64,000 bases of DNA from assembly GCF_001435575.1 (NCBI RefSeq), contig NZ_AZEA01000002.1, forward strand, positions 210,423-274,422. The letters are read 5' to 3'. The DNA is from Lentilactobacillus sunkii DSM 19904 (lineage in GTDB: Bacteria > Bacillota > Bacilli > Lactobacillales > Lactobacillaceae). The position numbers and the translations under genes are program-made. The notes beneath the pieces were generated by a model. It was not told where the DNA came from, searched no databases, and saw nothing but the letters and a program-made list of their open reading frames with translations. Positions 44,147-53,187 of this stretch are shown piece by piece (position 1 is the stretch's first letter; each line of letters starts with the position of its first letter).

Positions 44147-44354
44147 TTTGCTCTCGTAACCATGTTTCGTGGATCAATTGATTAGCCATGACCTTACAAA
44201 TCATCTCAATCAGCTGATCCTGCATGAATGTGTTGGCGTCAAAGTCAGCCGCCTGCCCATTGATTCCAACAATGTGCATCCCTTCCGTTTGAATGCCAAT
44301 GTTATAGTTCGCAAACGTTTCAACAATCGCTCGAAGCTTATCTTCGTTCATCAT
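44136..44354 (-). CDS. Uncharacterised 72-residue protein
   Basis: A small acidic-to-neutral protein (MNEDKLRAIVETFANYNIGI; DANTFMQDQLIEMICKVM; ending EQNKK), probably helical and soluble. The ATG at 44351 or 44354 lies just after the stop of the 197-residue gene, and GGGAGG sits in that gene's end, so the two are coupled. No family recognised. Confidence 0.6.
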   Translation of the reverse strand: MMNEDKLRAIVETFANYNIGIQTEGMHIVGINGQAADFDANTFMQDQLIEMICKVMANQLIHETWLREQNKK

Positions 44355-44355
44355 C

Positions 44356-44949
44356 CTACTGGCCTCCCAGTCGTAATTTCAGCCGCCACTCGTCTTGACG
44401 AACCTGATTTTCTGTCAACCGTAAATCCATGTATGGGGCGACAGATAGTAGAAAATCTTTAACGTCCTCATAGTGGGCTTTACTGGAAAAGTAATGGTTG
44501 GCTTTGCGTTGAGAAAGTTTGTCGATTTTTGCCTGTAGAGTTTTCAAGTAATCTTTCACCAGTTGAATCGTGTTCTCACGAATACTGGCAACATAAGCAA
44601 TCTTTTCATCCTCAGGATCCTCAATCTCCAGCTCTTCACGGAATTTAAAGGTGCTGAGTTCGTCGGCATCGACATTCATCAGCTGAAGTTCTTGGCTGCT
44701 CACGGCATCGGCAAATAACTTGATGTCAGTCTGATCCAAATATTTGGGCAGTTGATCACTACTCATTTTGACCATCAAAACCGCCTTTCTGGCAATTCCC
44801 TGACCGAACTTGATATGAATAACAAAGTTCTTTTTGCCGATGTAGTTCACATTATCCAAAATCAGTTGCGGATTGTGGGTAACCACTTCGCCCACCGCAA
44901 AATATGTATCGTGTTTGGTTCGATAAACCTCGCCGAATTTTGGCGTCAT
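44356..44949 (-). CDS. Uncharacterised 197-residue protein
   Basis: A soluble protein. The first 60 residues look like a beta barrel (KFGEVYRTKHDTYFAVGEVV; FVIHIKFGQGIARKAVLMVK), the middle is acidic, and the C-terminal half is helical (TIQLVKDYLKTLQAKIDKLS). AAGGAAGG precedes the ATG. I do not recognise it. It is followed directly by the coupled 72-residue gene and is divergent from the nuclease-helicase. Confidence 0.6.
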   Translation of the reverse strand: MTPKFGEVYRTKHDTYFAVGEVVTHNPQLILDNVNYIGKKNFVIHIKFGQGIARKAVLMVKMSSDQLPKYLDQTDIKLFADAVSSQELQLMNVDADELSTFKFREELEIEDPEDEKIAYVASIRENTIQLVKDYLKTLQAKIDKLSQRKANHYFSSKAHYEDVKDFLLSVAPYMDLRLTENQVRQDEWRLKLRLGGQ

Positions 44950-45093
44950 GATGACCCTTCCTTTCGTGATGACTCATACTCATAATTTTACTTTACTTGG
45001 CGATTTTTTCAAAGGCAGGATTTTCCAAACATACGTTCAATAATTTTGTATAATAGACGATAGACAAATCGAAATGAAAGGGAGGGGTTAAGG

Positions 45094-47454
45094 ATGACTG
45101 TGCATCAGGTCGGCATCAGAGAATTAGTGGAATTTTTGCTGCGCACCGGCGATCTTAGCCCCGCTCTCAGCAGTGAAAATACTGCTCAGGAAGGCAGCCG
45201 GATTCACCGCAAAATCCAGCACAGCCGGCCGGCATCTTATCAATCCGAAGTCGCACTAAAAACATCCATCCAGTACATGGATGATGAATATGTCATCAGT
45301 GGCCGAGCTGACGGCATCGACGAACGGGACGGCAAACCCTTGATTGAGGAAATCAAAACCTCTGACTTGGAGTTTAAATCCGTTCCAGATTCCACCCTTC
45401 AGCTTTATTGGGGCCAGGTAAAAGTGTACTCGTACATCGTCATGCACCAAGATGACATTAAGTCCGTCGACCTCCAGCTCACATACGTCCAAACACCTGA
45501 CGAGAAGATCACGACCAAGACTCAGACCATCACTAAGACCGAATCAGAACTGTTTTTCACGGCCCTGGTAACTGAATTTGAACAATGGATCAAGCTGCGC
45601 CACGACCTCGATGAACGCCGAATTGCTTCCGCCAAGAAATTGGAATTTCCATTCTCAGACTATCGTCCCGGCCAACACAAGCTGGCAACCAACGTTTATA
45701 AGACAATTTTGCTGGAAAAGCATCTCTTTGTGGAAGCCCCGACTGGAACCGGCAAGACGATTTCAACCCTCTTTCCTGCCATAAAATCCATGGGTGAACA
45801 GCTGATCAACCGAATCTTTTATTTTACTGCCAAACAGAGTACCCGCCATGTCGCCGAAAACACGATTTCAATTATGGCCAAGCAGGGTTTAACCCTGAAA
45901 AGCATCACATTAACAGCCAAAGATAAAATCACCTTCCCAGCTGAAAAAGATGTTCCACCTGAAAAAAATCCCTACATGGTCGGTTATTATGACCGCGTCC
46001 GGCCGGCTATCAAAGATATTATTCAAAACGAGGACCAAATTACCAAAGCAACCGTTCAAGAATACGCTGAAAAGCACAAAGTTGACCCGTTTGAATTTTC
46101 TCTCGACGTCAGCTTGTTTTGTGATGTCATCATCTGTGACTACAATTATCTTTTTGATCCTCAAGTTCATCTCCAACGATTCTTCTCATTTCCAGATCCC
46201 GGTAACTGTTTTCTGGTCGATGAAGTTCATAACCTGGTTCAGCGTTCCCGGGAAATGTATTCCGCCACTTTGGAATCATCACCGATCAATCCATTATTGG
46301 AACAGCTGGTTAAACACAAGGCTGCCAACCAAAAAGTCATTAAACGGTTGGAATCATTGAAGCGGTCTTTCAAACGTTACAGCAAGCCGGCTGCTGAAGT
46401 CGTTGACAAACAGATTTCACAGTTGGCGCCACTGGATAATTTTAATAACACCCTTGAGAATCTGATTGAAACCATTCATCAATGGCTGGCAACTCAGACC
46501 CCAAGCGACACGGTTGACGCCATGGTGGACTACTATCTGCAATGTCGGCGTTATTACCTGATCAGCACATTCTACGATGAAACTTACCGGACTCGAATCA
46601 TCATCGGTGATCATACAATCATCTTCCGCCAGTTCTGTATGGATCCCAGTAAACAGCTCAAAGCCAGTCTCAATTTGGGCCGGGCCGCCATTCTCTTCTC
46701 GGCAACCCTCAGTCCAATTACTTATTACCAACAGGTCTTGGGCAATGAGGATGACAGTCTCAGCATGATTTCCCACTCATCATTTCCACAGGAAAACTGC
46801 CAGGTTGTCATCGCTAACAACATCAATACCCTGTATGCGAACCGAGAGAACAGCCTCAAGCCAATTTGTGAAATGATCTTTACGATGATCGCCCAGAAAG
46901 CCGGCCATTACATGATGTTCTTCCCATCAATGGCTTATTTAAATGCCACGTTAAGCAAATTTGTCGAACTGCACCCGGAAATCGCCGTGATTAATCAAAA
47001 GCCGGAAATGGACAACGCCGCCAGAACAGCATTCCTTGATGAATTTCGAACCGCTGACGGCCAAACCAAAGTCGGATTTGCCCTACTCGGTGGGATTTTC
47101 TCAGAAGGTATTGATTTGAAAAATGATCAATTAATTGGCGTCGGGGTTATCAGTGTCGGCCTTCCGGGCATGAATAAAGAATCCGACCTGATTCGCGACT
47201 ATTTCGATTCTTTAAATGGTCAGGGATTCTCATTTGCCTACCAGCTTCCCGGCTTCAATAATGTCAGTCAGGCTGCGGGACGGGTCATTCGAACTGATAC
47301 CGACAAGGGCGTCATCGTATTGATGGATCAGCGATTCAACCAGACCCGATATCGACAAATCTTTCCGCAAAATTGGACAAACATTAAAGTGTCTAATAAC
47401 GCCACTCAACTTAAAAACATCCTTCACAATTTTTGGAAAAATGGGAATCGTTAA
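45094..47454 (+). CDS. DinG/XPD-like helicase with N-terminal PD-(D/E)XK nuclease, lacking Fe-S cysteines
   Basis: This 786-residue protein starts with a Cas4/AddB-like nuclease: His38 (RIHRKI), Asp73 (GRADGID), Glu86-x-Lys88 (EEIKTS) and Gln108-x3-Tyr112. The helicase core has Walker A PTGTGKT (216-222), DEVH (376-379), ILFSATLSP and QAAGRVIRT. XPD/DinG-group helicases have four cysteines binding an iron-sulfur cluster between Walker A and DEVH. Here the expected places read KITFP (278-282), DVPPEKNPYMVGYYDR (286-301) and KVDPFEF (329-335), with no cysteine at any of them. The role is probably DNA repair or overhang processing; the cluster appears lost. GGGAGGGG precedes the ATG. Confidence 0.85.
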   Translation: MTVHQVGIRELVEFLLRTGDLSPALSSENTAQEGSRIHRKIQHSRPASYQSEVALKTSIQYMDDEYVISGRADGIDERDGKPLIEEIKTSDLEFKSVPDSTLQLYWGQVKVYSYIVMHQDDIKSVDLQLTYVQTPDEKITTKTQTITKTESELFFTALVTEFEQWIKLRHDLDERRIASAKKLEFPFSDYRPGQHKLATNVYKTILLEKHLFVEAPTGTGKTISTLFPAIKSMGEQLINRIFYFTAKQSTRHVAENTISIMAKQGLTLKSITLTAKDKITFPAEKDVPPEKNPYMVGYYDRVRPAIKDIIQNEDQITKATVQEYAEKHKVDPFEFSLDVSLFCDVIICDYNYLFDPQVHLQRFFSFPDPGNCFLVDEVHNLVQRSREMYSATLESSPINPLLEQLVKHKAANQKVIKRLESLKRSFKRYSKPAAEVVDKQISQLAPLDNFNNTLENLIETIHQWLATQTPSDTVDAMVDYYLQCRRYYLISTFYDETYRTRIIIGDHTIIFRQFCMDPSKQLKASLNLGRAAILFSATLSPITYYQQVLGNEDDSLSMISHSSFPQENCQVVIANNINTLYANRENSLKPICEMIFTMIAQKAGHYMMFFPSMAYLNATLSKFVELHPEIAVINQKPEMDNAARTAFLDEFRTADGQTKVGFALLGGIFSEGIDLKNDQLIGVGVISVGLPGMNKESDLIRDYFDSLNGQGFSFAYQLPGFNNVSQAAGRVIRTDTDKGVIVLMDQRFNQTRYRQIFPQNWTNIKVSNNATQLKNILHNFWKNGNR

Positions 47455-47535
47455 GTGTTCTCGTTACAATTTTTATGATTGGGTGTATACTAATATCGCT
47501 GTTCGTTAATTGAATTAAAGCCAGGAGGGGTAATA

Positions 47536-48387
47536 ATGAAATTAGCAATGTATAATAATCAGCCAACATTTGTCGCACTCCAAAACGATCAATTCTGGGG
47601 TGTGCCAATTACTGGTTACGACTCAATCGACGAGATTCTAAATGATTGGCAGAATTTTGTGTCCAATGTATTAATTAATATCAATGACGATAAAATTATC
47701 GATAACGACCAGGCAGAACAACTCGACCCAGAGAAGTTCGAACAACCTGTTCAGCACCCACGTCAGTTACCTGCAATTGGGTTTAACTATCTTGACCATA
47801 TGAAAGAAATGGATATCGTTAAGCCTAAGCGGCCAAACGTCTTCAACAAGTTTGTCAGTTCACTAGCAGGCCCACAAAACGCCATTCACTTGAGTGGAAA
47901 AACAGTTGACTGGGAATCCGAACTCGTTGTCGTAATCGGTAACGGCGGCCGCAATATTAGCCGTGAGGATGCCGAAGATGCCATCGCCGGTTATATGGTT
48001 GGTCAAGACATTTCCGATCGAACGGTTCAATCAATCGATGGTCCAAGTACTCAATTTGATCTCGGAAAATCATTCAAAAATTATTCACCAATCGGCCCTT
48101 ACATAACAACGATTGCCGGTGTTGATGATATTGTCTCAAAAAATGTCGTCACTAAAGTGAATGGTGAAATCATGCAGCAGGCAACGATTGATAAAATGAT
48201 TTTTGATATCCAAACCCTAATCTCTTACATTTCAAATGTCATCGAATTATATCCAGGCGACTTAATCTTTACCGGTACCCCAAGCGGAACCGGAGTCGGC
48301 CGCGATCCGCAAATCTTCTTGAAGTCGGGTGACGTATTTACCAGTGACATCGATGGATTGGGAACAATTACAACACACGTTAACTAA
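47536..48387 (+). CDS. Fumarylacetoacetate hydrolase family protein
   Basis: This 283-residue protein has the FAH C-terminal domain from about residue 75. IGFNYLDHMKEM is the entry block. DWESELVVVIGNGGRNISRE holds the metal-binding glutamates' region, and AGYMVGQDISDR the metal-binding aspartate. SPIGPYITTIAG and FTGTPSGTGVGRDPQI are also conserved. The family covers hydrolases, isomerases and decarboxylases of beta-diketo acids; sequence does not fix the substrate. AGGAGGGG precedes the ATG. Monocistronic, with a terminator shared with the convergent lactonase. Confidence 0.9.
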   Translation: MKLAMYNNQPTFVALQNDQFWGVPITGYDSIDEILNDWQNFVSNVLININDDKIIDNDQAEQLDPEKFEQPVQHPRQLPAIGFNYLDHMKEMDIVKPKRPNVFNKFVSSLAGPQNAIHLSGKTVDWESELVVVIGNGGRNISREDAEDAIAGYMVGQDISDRTVQSIDGPSTQFDLGKSFKNYSPIGPYITTIAGVDDIVSKNVVTKVNGEIMQQATIDKMIFDIQTLISYISNVIELYPGDLIFTGTPSGTGVGRDPQIFLKSGDVFTSDIDGLGTITTHVN

Positions 48388-48447
48388 AAAGTGTGCAAGT
48401 AGTTTTTTGACCGTCAAACTTCTATTCAACCAATACATTCAAACACA

Positions 48448-48487
48448 AAAAGCTGGAGCTAAATCGTTGTGATTTAGCTCCAGCTTT
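48448..48487. terminator. Terminator between FAA hydrolase and lactonase
   Basis: A 17-bp perfect stem (AAAGCTGGAGCTAAATC and complement) with a 5-nt loop lies between the convergent genes. Confidence 0.85.
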
Positions 48488-48559
48488 GTTAGTTTTGAGA
48501 ATGTGTTTATTAAACAGTCATTTTTATTAAAGCTTTTCGATGACCAAGAGATATCCGGA

Positions 48560-49612
48560 CTACTTTTTTCTAAGGATAGAGACACCTTCGGGAACCGTAA
48601 AGTCTTTTTGAATCATTGTCAATTTGCCAGACTCGCTGTCACGCGTGTACAATGTGGCATTGTCTGAGTTTTGGTTCAAAGCAATGATAAATGATTCGTC
48701 GTCACTGAGGTTGAAGTCTCTTGGGAAGTCGCCTTCCGTTGAGATCCGTTGAATCAATGACAGATTACCCTTTTCATCGGAGCTAAAGACGGCAAGAGAA
48801 TTGTTACCACGATTTGAAACATACACAAATCGACCATCTTTGGAAACCCGAATGGCAGCGGCTCCATTATGTTCTGTCCAATCATCAGGAATCGTCGAGT
48901 TAATATCGCGCAATGACAAGACACCTTTGTCGGCGTCATAGTCTACAACGGCAACGTTACTGCTCAATTCGCCGACCAGATAAGCAACCTTCTTCTTGGC
49001 ATCAAAGTAAATGTGGCGAGGACCGTAACCATCCGGCATTTGTAATTCACTAACCGGAACCAGCTTACCGCTGTCTTCCAAGTCGTAAATAAAGACCTTG
49101 TCGACACCCAAATCAACAGCAACAATTCTGCCTTCAGGAGTTAAATTGATATAATGTGGATGAGGCCCGTCCTGTTGTTCTTTACGGAATCCAAGCGTAC
49201 CTTTGTCCATGATTCGATCTGCTTTGGAAATGGAACCATCGGCAGCAATCTTATAAGAGTTGACAGTGCCGGCATGATAGTTGGCTGTGAACACAAGCTG
49301 TTTGTCTTCATCAACTGAAATATAAGCCGGGGAAGTTTCCTGATCATGAATGGAAGCAATTGGCTTTAATGGGAAATCATCACTTGAGCCATCCCATTCA
49401 ACGAAACCACCGGTAACGTTTTCCTGATCGTCTTTAACTTTGGTGATCGCATAGATGCGCTTTTTATTTGATTCTGCTACATAGGTCGGATCAATGGCGC
49501 TGCCGACAAATTTCAAATTTTGTAATTTTTGATTGTCCGTATCCAATTCTAATTGATAAACACCTTTACTGATTCTTCTGGTATATGTTCCAAGTAAGTA
49601 TTTTTCTATCAA
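48560..49612 (-). CDS. Lactonase family protein (6-phosphogluconolactonase-like beta-propeller)
   Basis: This 350-residue protein starts at TTG (49612), 8 nt after TTGGAGGG. It opens LLGTYTRRISKGVYQLELD, the usual start of the YbhE/Pgl propeller family, and carries repeated blades ending in acidic turns. The conserved active-site blocks are GPHPHYINLTPEGR, DGYGPRHIYFDAKKK and DDWTEHNGAAAIRVSKDGRF. EGDFPRDFNLSDDESFIIAL is in the last part. It probably opens a sugar-phosphate lactone in the oxidative pentose phosphate route, which feeds phosphoketolase in this organism. Some family members act on other lactones. Confidence 0.88.
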   Translation of the reverse strand: MIEKYLLGTYTRRISKGVYQLELDTDNQKLQNLKFVGSAIDPTYVAESNKKRIYAITKVKDDQENVTGGFVEWDGSSDDFPLKPIASIHDQETSPAYISVDEDKQLVFTANYHAGTVNSYKIAADGSISKADRIMDKGTLGFRKEQQDGPHPHYINLTPEGRIVAVDLGVDKVFIYDLEDSGKLVPVSELQMPDGYGPRHIYFDAKKKVAYLVGELSSNVAVVDYDADKGVLSLRDINSTIPDDWTEHNGAAAIRVSKDGRFVYVSNRGNNSLAVFSSDEKGNLSLIQRISTEGDFPRDFNLSDDESFIIALNQNSDNATLYTRDSESGKLTMIQKDFTVPEGVSILRKK

Positions 49613-49709
49613 GATTTTCCCTCCAAAATAAGTTTATATGTTCATTATGCCACAGATAAAACCGAACAAAAACAACTTTGAAAGCTTTTTCACGAAAGGA
49701 ACCGGATTT

Positions 49710-50201
49710 ATGCTATCTTTTGAAAAGTTTCATCCAGTATTGACTGCCCACCTGACTTTGGATTGGTTAACTCAAACCCCCGTCAAGTCAATTGACGACT
49801 TGTTTTCCAAGCCAAGCATCACAACTGCCAAGGCAGAAAAAATGCCCAGCGAAATTCTGGACACCGTTAAGAACATTAATCACATCATGCGACTTGTCAT
49901 GAACGGAAAGGAGCTGACTTGGGGAATGACCGATTCCAATTCTCAAGCCTTTGTTGGGATCGTCAGCCTTCGTGGATTTGAAGAAGCCGGAAATACTGGA
50001 TCAATTGAATTCATTATCGATCAAAGTCATCGTGGGTACCTCGCAGAAGCGGTCCAAAGAACCGTGCAGTTTGCCAAAGATCATTTTGATTTCAAGCAGA
50101 TCACGGTGACATTTAGTGATGCATCGGATCAAACGCGTTCAGCACTGACGGGAATCGGATTTGAGGAAAGTTCCAAGAATCAGTTTACTGTAAATATTTG
50201 A
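49710..50201 (+). CDS. GNAT family N-acetyltransferase
   Basis: The protein has 163 residues from the ATG at 49710, which follows GAAAGGA; an earlier in-frame ATG at 49638 has no ribosome binding site. The fold is recognisable in LTWGMTDSNSQAFVGIVSLR, then GSIEFIIDQSHRGYLAEAVQ (acetyl-CoA binding region with an R-G-x-L variant of the Q/RxxGxG/A loop), and the C-terminal SDASDQTRSALTGIGFEES. RimJ/RimL-like ribosomal or small-molecule acetylation is possible. The substrate is unknown. Confidence 0.8.
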   Translation: MLSFEKFHPVLTAHLTLDWLTQTPVKSIDDLFSKPSITTAKAEKMPSEILDTVKNINHIMRLVMNGKELTWGMTDSNSQAFVGIVSLRGFEEAGNTGSIEFIIDQSHRGYLAEAVQRTVQFAKDHFDFKQITVTFSDASDQTRSALTGIGFEESSKNQFTVNI

Positions 50202-50295
50202 TTTAACTACTGAAATACCACCTGAATGATATGACTGAATCATCACGAAGTATCCTGACACGTTTCAAAAAAATTGCTTTATTTTCTTTCTTATA

Positions 50296-50338
50296 TTAGA
50301 ATTGTTCTAAAGTATATGATGATTTATAATAAGTATAG
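50296..50338 (+). promoter_or_regulatory. PerR promoter with two PerR-box-like palindromes
   Basis: TTAGAATTGTTCTAA (50296-50310) and TTATAATAAGTATAG (50324-50338) both resemble the PerR box TTATAAT-N-ATTATAA (7-1-7). TTGTTC (50302-50307), 17 bp and TATAAT (50325-50330) place the -35 in the first box and the -10 in the second. This is a strong case for autoregulation. Confidence 0.65.
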
Positions 50339-50380
50339 AAAAACAATCTTACTAACCCGCTCCTCATGGAGGTGCAATAA

Positions 50381-50848
50381 ATGACAAATAAAACTCTCAA
50401 ACATTCTTTGGGGCAACTCAAAAAACAGGGTATTCGGATCACCCCGCAACGTGAAGTCATCCTGGATTATTTAATTACCCACCACAATCATCCAGACGTC
50501 GAAACGATTCGCGACGGGATCGACAGCAAGCTGCCTAACTTAAGTGTCGCCACCATTTACAACACGTTAAAGATGTTGGTCGATAATGGTCTGGTTATTG
50601 AACTTCCAAATAATGATGGTGGCATTCGCTACGATTATTTCGGGGTTCCCCACTATCACGCAATTTGTGAGAACTGCGGTAAAATTGTCGATATTTTCGA
50701 CGATGACTATCCGGAATTAGTTAAACATGTCCAACAAACCACTCGCGAAAAGACTGATTTTCTCGTGACCGGCACCCAACTGGAAGTCACCGGAATCTGC
50801 CCTGACTGCCAGCGCAAATTACATCTTGCAAAACTCTCCAACAAATGA
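50381..50848 (+). CDS. perR: Fur-family peroxide/metal-responsive repressor, PerR-like
   Basis: This 155-residue protein has a winged helix (RITPQREVILDYLITHHNHP; ATIYNTLKMLVDNGLV). The metal site has the D-H-H-D pattern of PerR: Asp in IRYDYF, then HYHAICENCGKIVDIFDDD. Cysteine pairs CENC and CPDC hold structural zinc. The Asp at the position of B. subtilis PerR Asp85 favours PerR over Fur or Zur. AUGGAGG precedes the start. PerR represses peroxide-defence genes until its iron site is oxidised; two PerR-like boxes flank its own promoter. Confidence 0.85.
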   Translation: MTNKTLKHSLGQLKKQGIRITPQREVILDYLITHHNHPDVETIRDGIDSKLPNLSVATIYNTLKMLVDNGLVIELPNNDGGIRYDYFGVPHYHAICENCGKIVDIFDDDYPELVKHVQQTTREKTDFLVTGTQLEVTGICPDCQRKLHLAKLSNK

Positions 50849-50943
50849 TTGTTACAGCCTTAAACCGTTGATATATCAGTCATAGGCCAACAAACTTAAG
50901 GATTTTGTCAAGAACTCTTAATATGATTGACAATTAGTACCAC

Positions 50944-50987
50944 AAAGCCCATGGGCATGCGTTAAATCGCTGTCCGTGGGCTTTTTG
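50944..50987 (+). terminator. Terminator after perR
   Basis: AAAGCCCATGG and CG pair with their near complement ending GTGGGCTTTTTG across a TTAAAT loop. Confidence 0.8.
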
Positions 50988-51117
50988 TCCGGTTGATTTG
51001 TATGATGCAAATCGTTTATATTAATGACCGTAGCTAATTACCACTTATGTAAAAATATAATAAACATTAAAAATGAAACTTTAAAAATTATCGAAAATTC
51101 TGAAGGGAATAATTAAT

Positions 51118-52116
51118 TTGAAAAAAAGAGCGATTATAACTGCCCTCTGCTCACTGACATTTGCAGCAGTTGGTATGTTAGGACTAAGCAATGCGGCCGG
51201 GGCAAGCAGTGTAAATGATTATATTGCGAACAACAACATTTCGTATGCCAACGTCACCTCATCTGTATGGGGCGGCTTTCCAAAGAATGCCTACCGAAAA
51301 GGTGTCGGTAAGCCTGAGGGCGTCGTGGTTCACGAAACCGCAAACCCAAACTCAACAATTTACAATGAAATTGCCTACATGAAGAAGAACTACAACAATG
51401 CTTTCGTGCACACTTTCGTTGATGCCAGCAGAATCATTAACATTGCCAACACCAACTATCTGTCTTGGGGAGCCGGTTATCCGGCTAATGCCAGGTTTGT
51501 TCAGTTTGAGCAGGTTGAAGTTCACAGCAAATCCGCATTTGCCAGTGAAGTTGCCAACGCAGCTTACTACACGGCTTATATTTTGAACAAATACGGATTG
51601 AAGCCTAACGATGCAGCTTATGATGGCAAAGGAACTGTTTGGTCACACGGGGGTGTTTCCAAATATCTGGGTGGTACCAATCACACCGATCCAGCAGGCT
51701 ATTATGCATCAGCAGGTAAGAAATACTTCGGTTCCAGCTACACATTCGCCCAATTCTATCAACTGGTGAAAACCACTTATGATAATTTGGCATCGGATGG
51801 TGCAGCTCACGGTTCATTAACAGCTTCATCAGCAAAAAAGACATATGACAAGGTCACATATGTCAAAGCAGATTCACAGGCGTCATTAGGAGAGAATTAC
51901 AAGTCTTACAGGTTGTACAACCACGTTAAAAACTCACGTTCCGGCGTGAAATCATATTCGTGGTCATCAGTTGACGTCGACAAAGGTACCAAAGTCTATA
52001 TTGATAACATTGGTACCAAGTCCAACGGTCATGACTGGTATCGAATTACCTTCTCAACCGACACCGGCGCAAAGAAATACTGGGTCTACGAAAAAGCGCT
52101 CGATCTAACTTATTGA
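51118..52116 (+). CDS. Secreted N-acetylmuramoyl-L-alanine amidase (Amidase_2)
   Basis: This 332-residue protein starts at TTG (51118), about 9 nt after GAAGGGA. A signal peptide covers about residues 1-30 (MKKRAIITALCSLTFAAVGM, cleavage after AAGA or ASS). The amidase core has zinc ligands in GVVVHETANPNSTI and, further on, TVWSHGGVSKYLGG and TNHTDPAGYY, with HTFVDASRIINIANT between. The C-terminal 90 residues (from about 245) look like a wall-binding SH3-type domain (KVTYVKADSQASLGENYKSY; GHDWYRITFSTDTGAKKYW). It should cut the amide between muramic acid and the stem peptide for cell-wall turnover. No holin or phage genes nearby. Confidence 0.88.
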   Translation: MKKRAIITALCSLTFAAVGMLGLSNAAGASSVNDYIANNNISYANVTSSVWGGFPKNAYRKGVGKPEGVVVHETANPNSTIYNEIAYMKKNYNNAFVHTFVDASRIINIANTNYLSWGAGYPANARFVQFEQVEVHSKSAFASEVANAAYYTAYILNKYGLKPNDAAYDGKGTVWSHGGVSKYLGGTNHTDPAGYYASAGKKYFGSSYTFAQFYQLVKTTYDNLASDGAAHGSLTASSAKKTYDKVTYVKADSQASLGENYKSYRLYNHVKNSRSGVKSYSWSSVDVDKGTKVYIDNIGTKSNGHDWYRITFSTDTGAKKYWVYEKALDLTY

Positions 52117-52153
52117 CAATATTTAGGAATTAATATATGATTGTTTCAATTTA

Positions 52154-52347
52154 GAAGACCAAGTAGTGTGAACCCAGAGAAAATGTCAATCTGCTGAAAG
52201 ACGTTTAAGAACACGAATCCTATCTTCAATACGATTGCCCTAATCAGGCACGGATTTTTCCGTTATAAAACAAAAGTGTGAAGCCTAGCTTTGAATGAGA
52301 ATGGTACCGCCCGTCATGGGTGTCTCAATTCAAAGTAGGCTTTTTTT
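52154..52347 (+). promoter_or_regulatory. T-box leader of proBA (probably tRNA-Pro responsive)
   Basis: Stem I is closed by GAAGA (52154-52158) and TCTTC (52223-52227). AGTA (52162-52165) faces GAATCCTA (52215-52222), a loop-E plus specifier arrangement that offers the proline codon CCT (52219-52221). The conserved antiterminator block is GAATGGTACCGCC (52298-52310). The competing terminator pairs AAGCCTAGCTTTGAATGAGA with the later TCTCAATTCAAAGTAGGCTT, followed by TTTTT. The T-box and its proBA context are clear; the exact specifier is inferred. Confidence 0.85.
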
Positions 52348-52371
52348 ATACAAAAATATGGGGTGAATGAG

Positions 52372-53187
52372 ATGGATAAACGAATTATTAATGCAAATCG
52401 AATCGTGGTAAAGGTTGGAACCAGCAGTCTCATCCACCCAAATGGTGCGGTGAATTTGAAGACATTCGACGAATTGGCGTACACCTTGAGTGCCTTGAAC
52501 AATCAAGGAAAAGAATTGATTCTGGTTTCCTCCGGTGCAATTGGTGTCGGCTTGAACAAAATGCACCTCAAGAAACGGCCAACCGAGATTGGTGCCCAAC
52601 AAGCACTTGCGGCAATTGGTCAGTCAGAATTAATGACGCTGTTTACCCAAAGATTTGACCATTACCTGACTGATATTGCCCAAGTTCTTCTGACCCACGA
52701 CATCTTTGACTTTCCCAAGAGCAACAAATTTGTTTTGAACACCTTTGACTGTCTGCTGCGGGATAATGTCATCCCCATCGTCAACGAGAACGATACGGTA
52801 GCCACCGACGAGTTGGATCATAAGACCACTTTTGGTGATAACGACCAACTCTCAGCGATTGTTGCCAGTCACGTTAATGCGGATCTACTAATTGTCTTGT
52901 CGGACGTTGACGGCTTTTATGATCAGAATCCTCACAAATACGCCGACGCCAACCTCATCAGCACCGTTAGTCAAATCAACGAGAACGAATTTGGCGTTGC
53001 TGGTGGCTCCGGCAGCCGTTTTGGGACTGGTGGCATGCAGACCAAACTGCTGGCTGCCAAACGCATGCTGGATGAAAATCGCATGATGGTTTTGGCAAAT
53101 GGTGCGGACCCCCGAATTATTTTCAAGATTTTGGCTGGTAAGAACGTAGGAACGATCTTCCAAAAGGAGAGTGTAACTCATGAATGA
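52372..53187 (+). CDS. proB: Glutamate 5-kinase
   Basis: The 271-residue kinase starts at the ATG at 52372, 6 nt after GGGGTG. It has VVKVGTSSLIHPNG (about residues 11-24), LILVSSGAIGVGLNKM, VIPIVNENDTVATDEL and LSDVDGFYDQNP, plus GTGGMQTKLLAAK, the family's phosphate and substrate blocks. Short form without a PUA domain. It phosphorylates glutamate to start proline synthesis. It overlaps proA by 8 nt and is under a T-box. Confidence 0.94.
   Translation: MDKRIINANRIVVKVGTSSLIHPNGAVNLKTFDELAYTLSALNNQGKELILVSSGAIGVGLNKMHLKKRPTEIGAQQALAAIGQSELMTLFTQRFDHYLTDIAQVLLTHDIFDFPKSNKFVLNTFDCLLRDNVIPIVNENDTVATDELDHKTTFGDNDQLSAIVASHVNADLLIVLSDVDGFYDQNPHKYADANLISTVSQINENEFGVAGGSGSRFGTGGMQTKLLAAKRMLDENRMMVLANGADPRIIFKILAGKNVGTIFQKESVTHE

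Noticed and set aside
51118..52116. Phage endolysin origin for the secreted amidase
   Set aside because: It has a signal peptide and its own promoter region, and no holin or other phage gene is nearby; a housekeeping autolysin is more likely.
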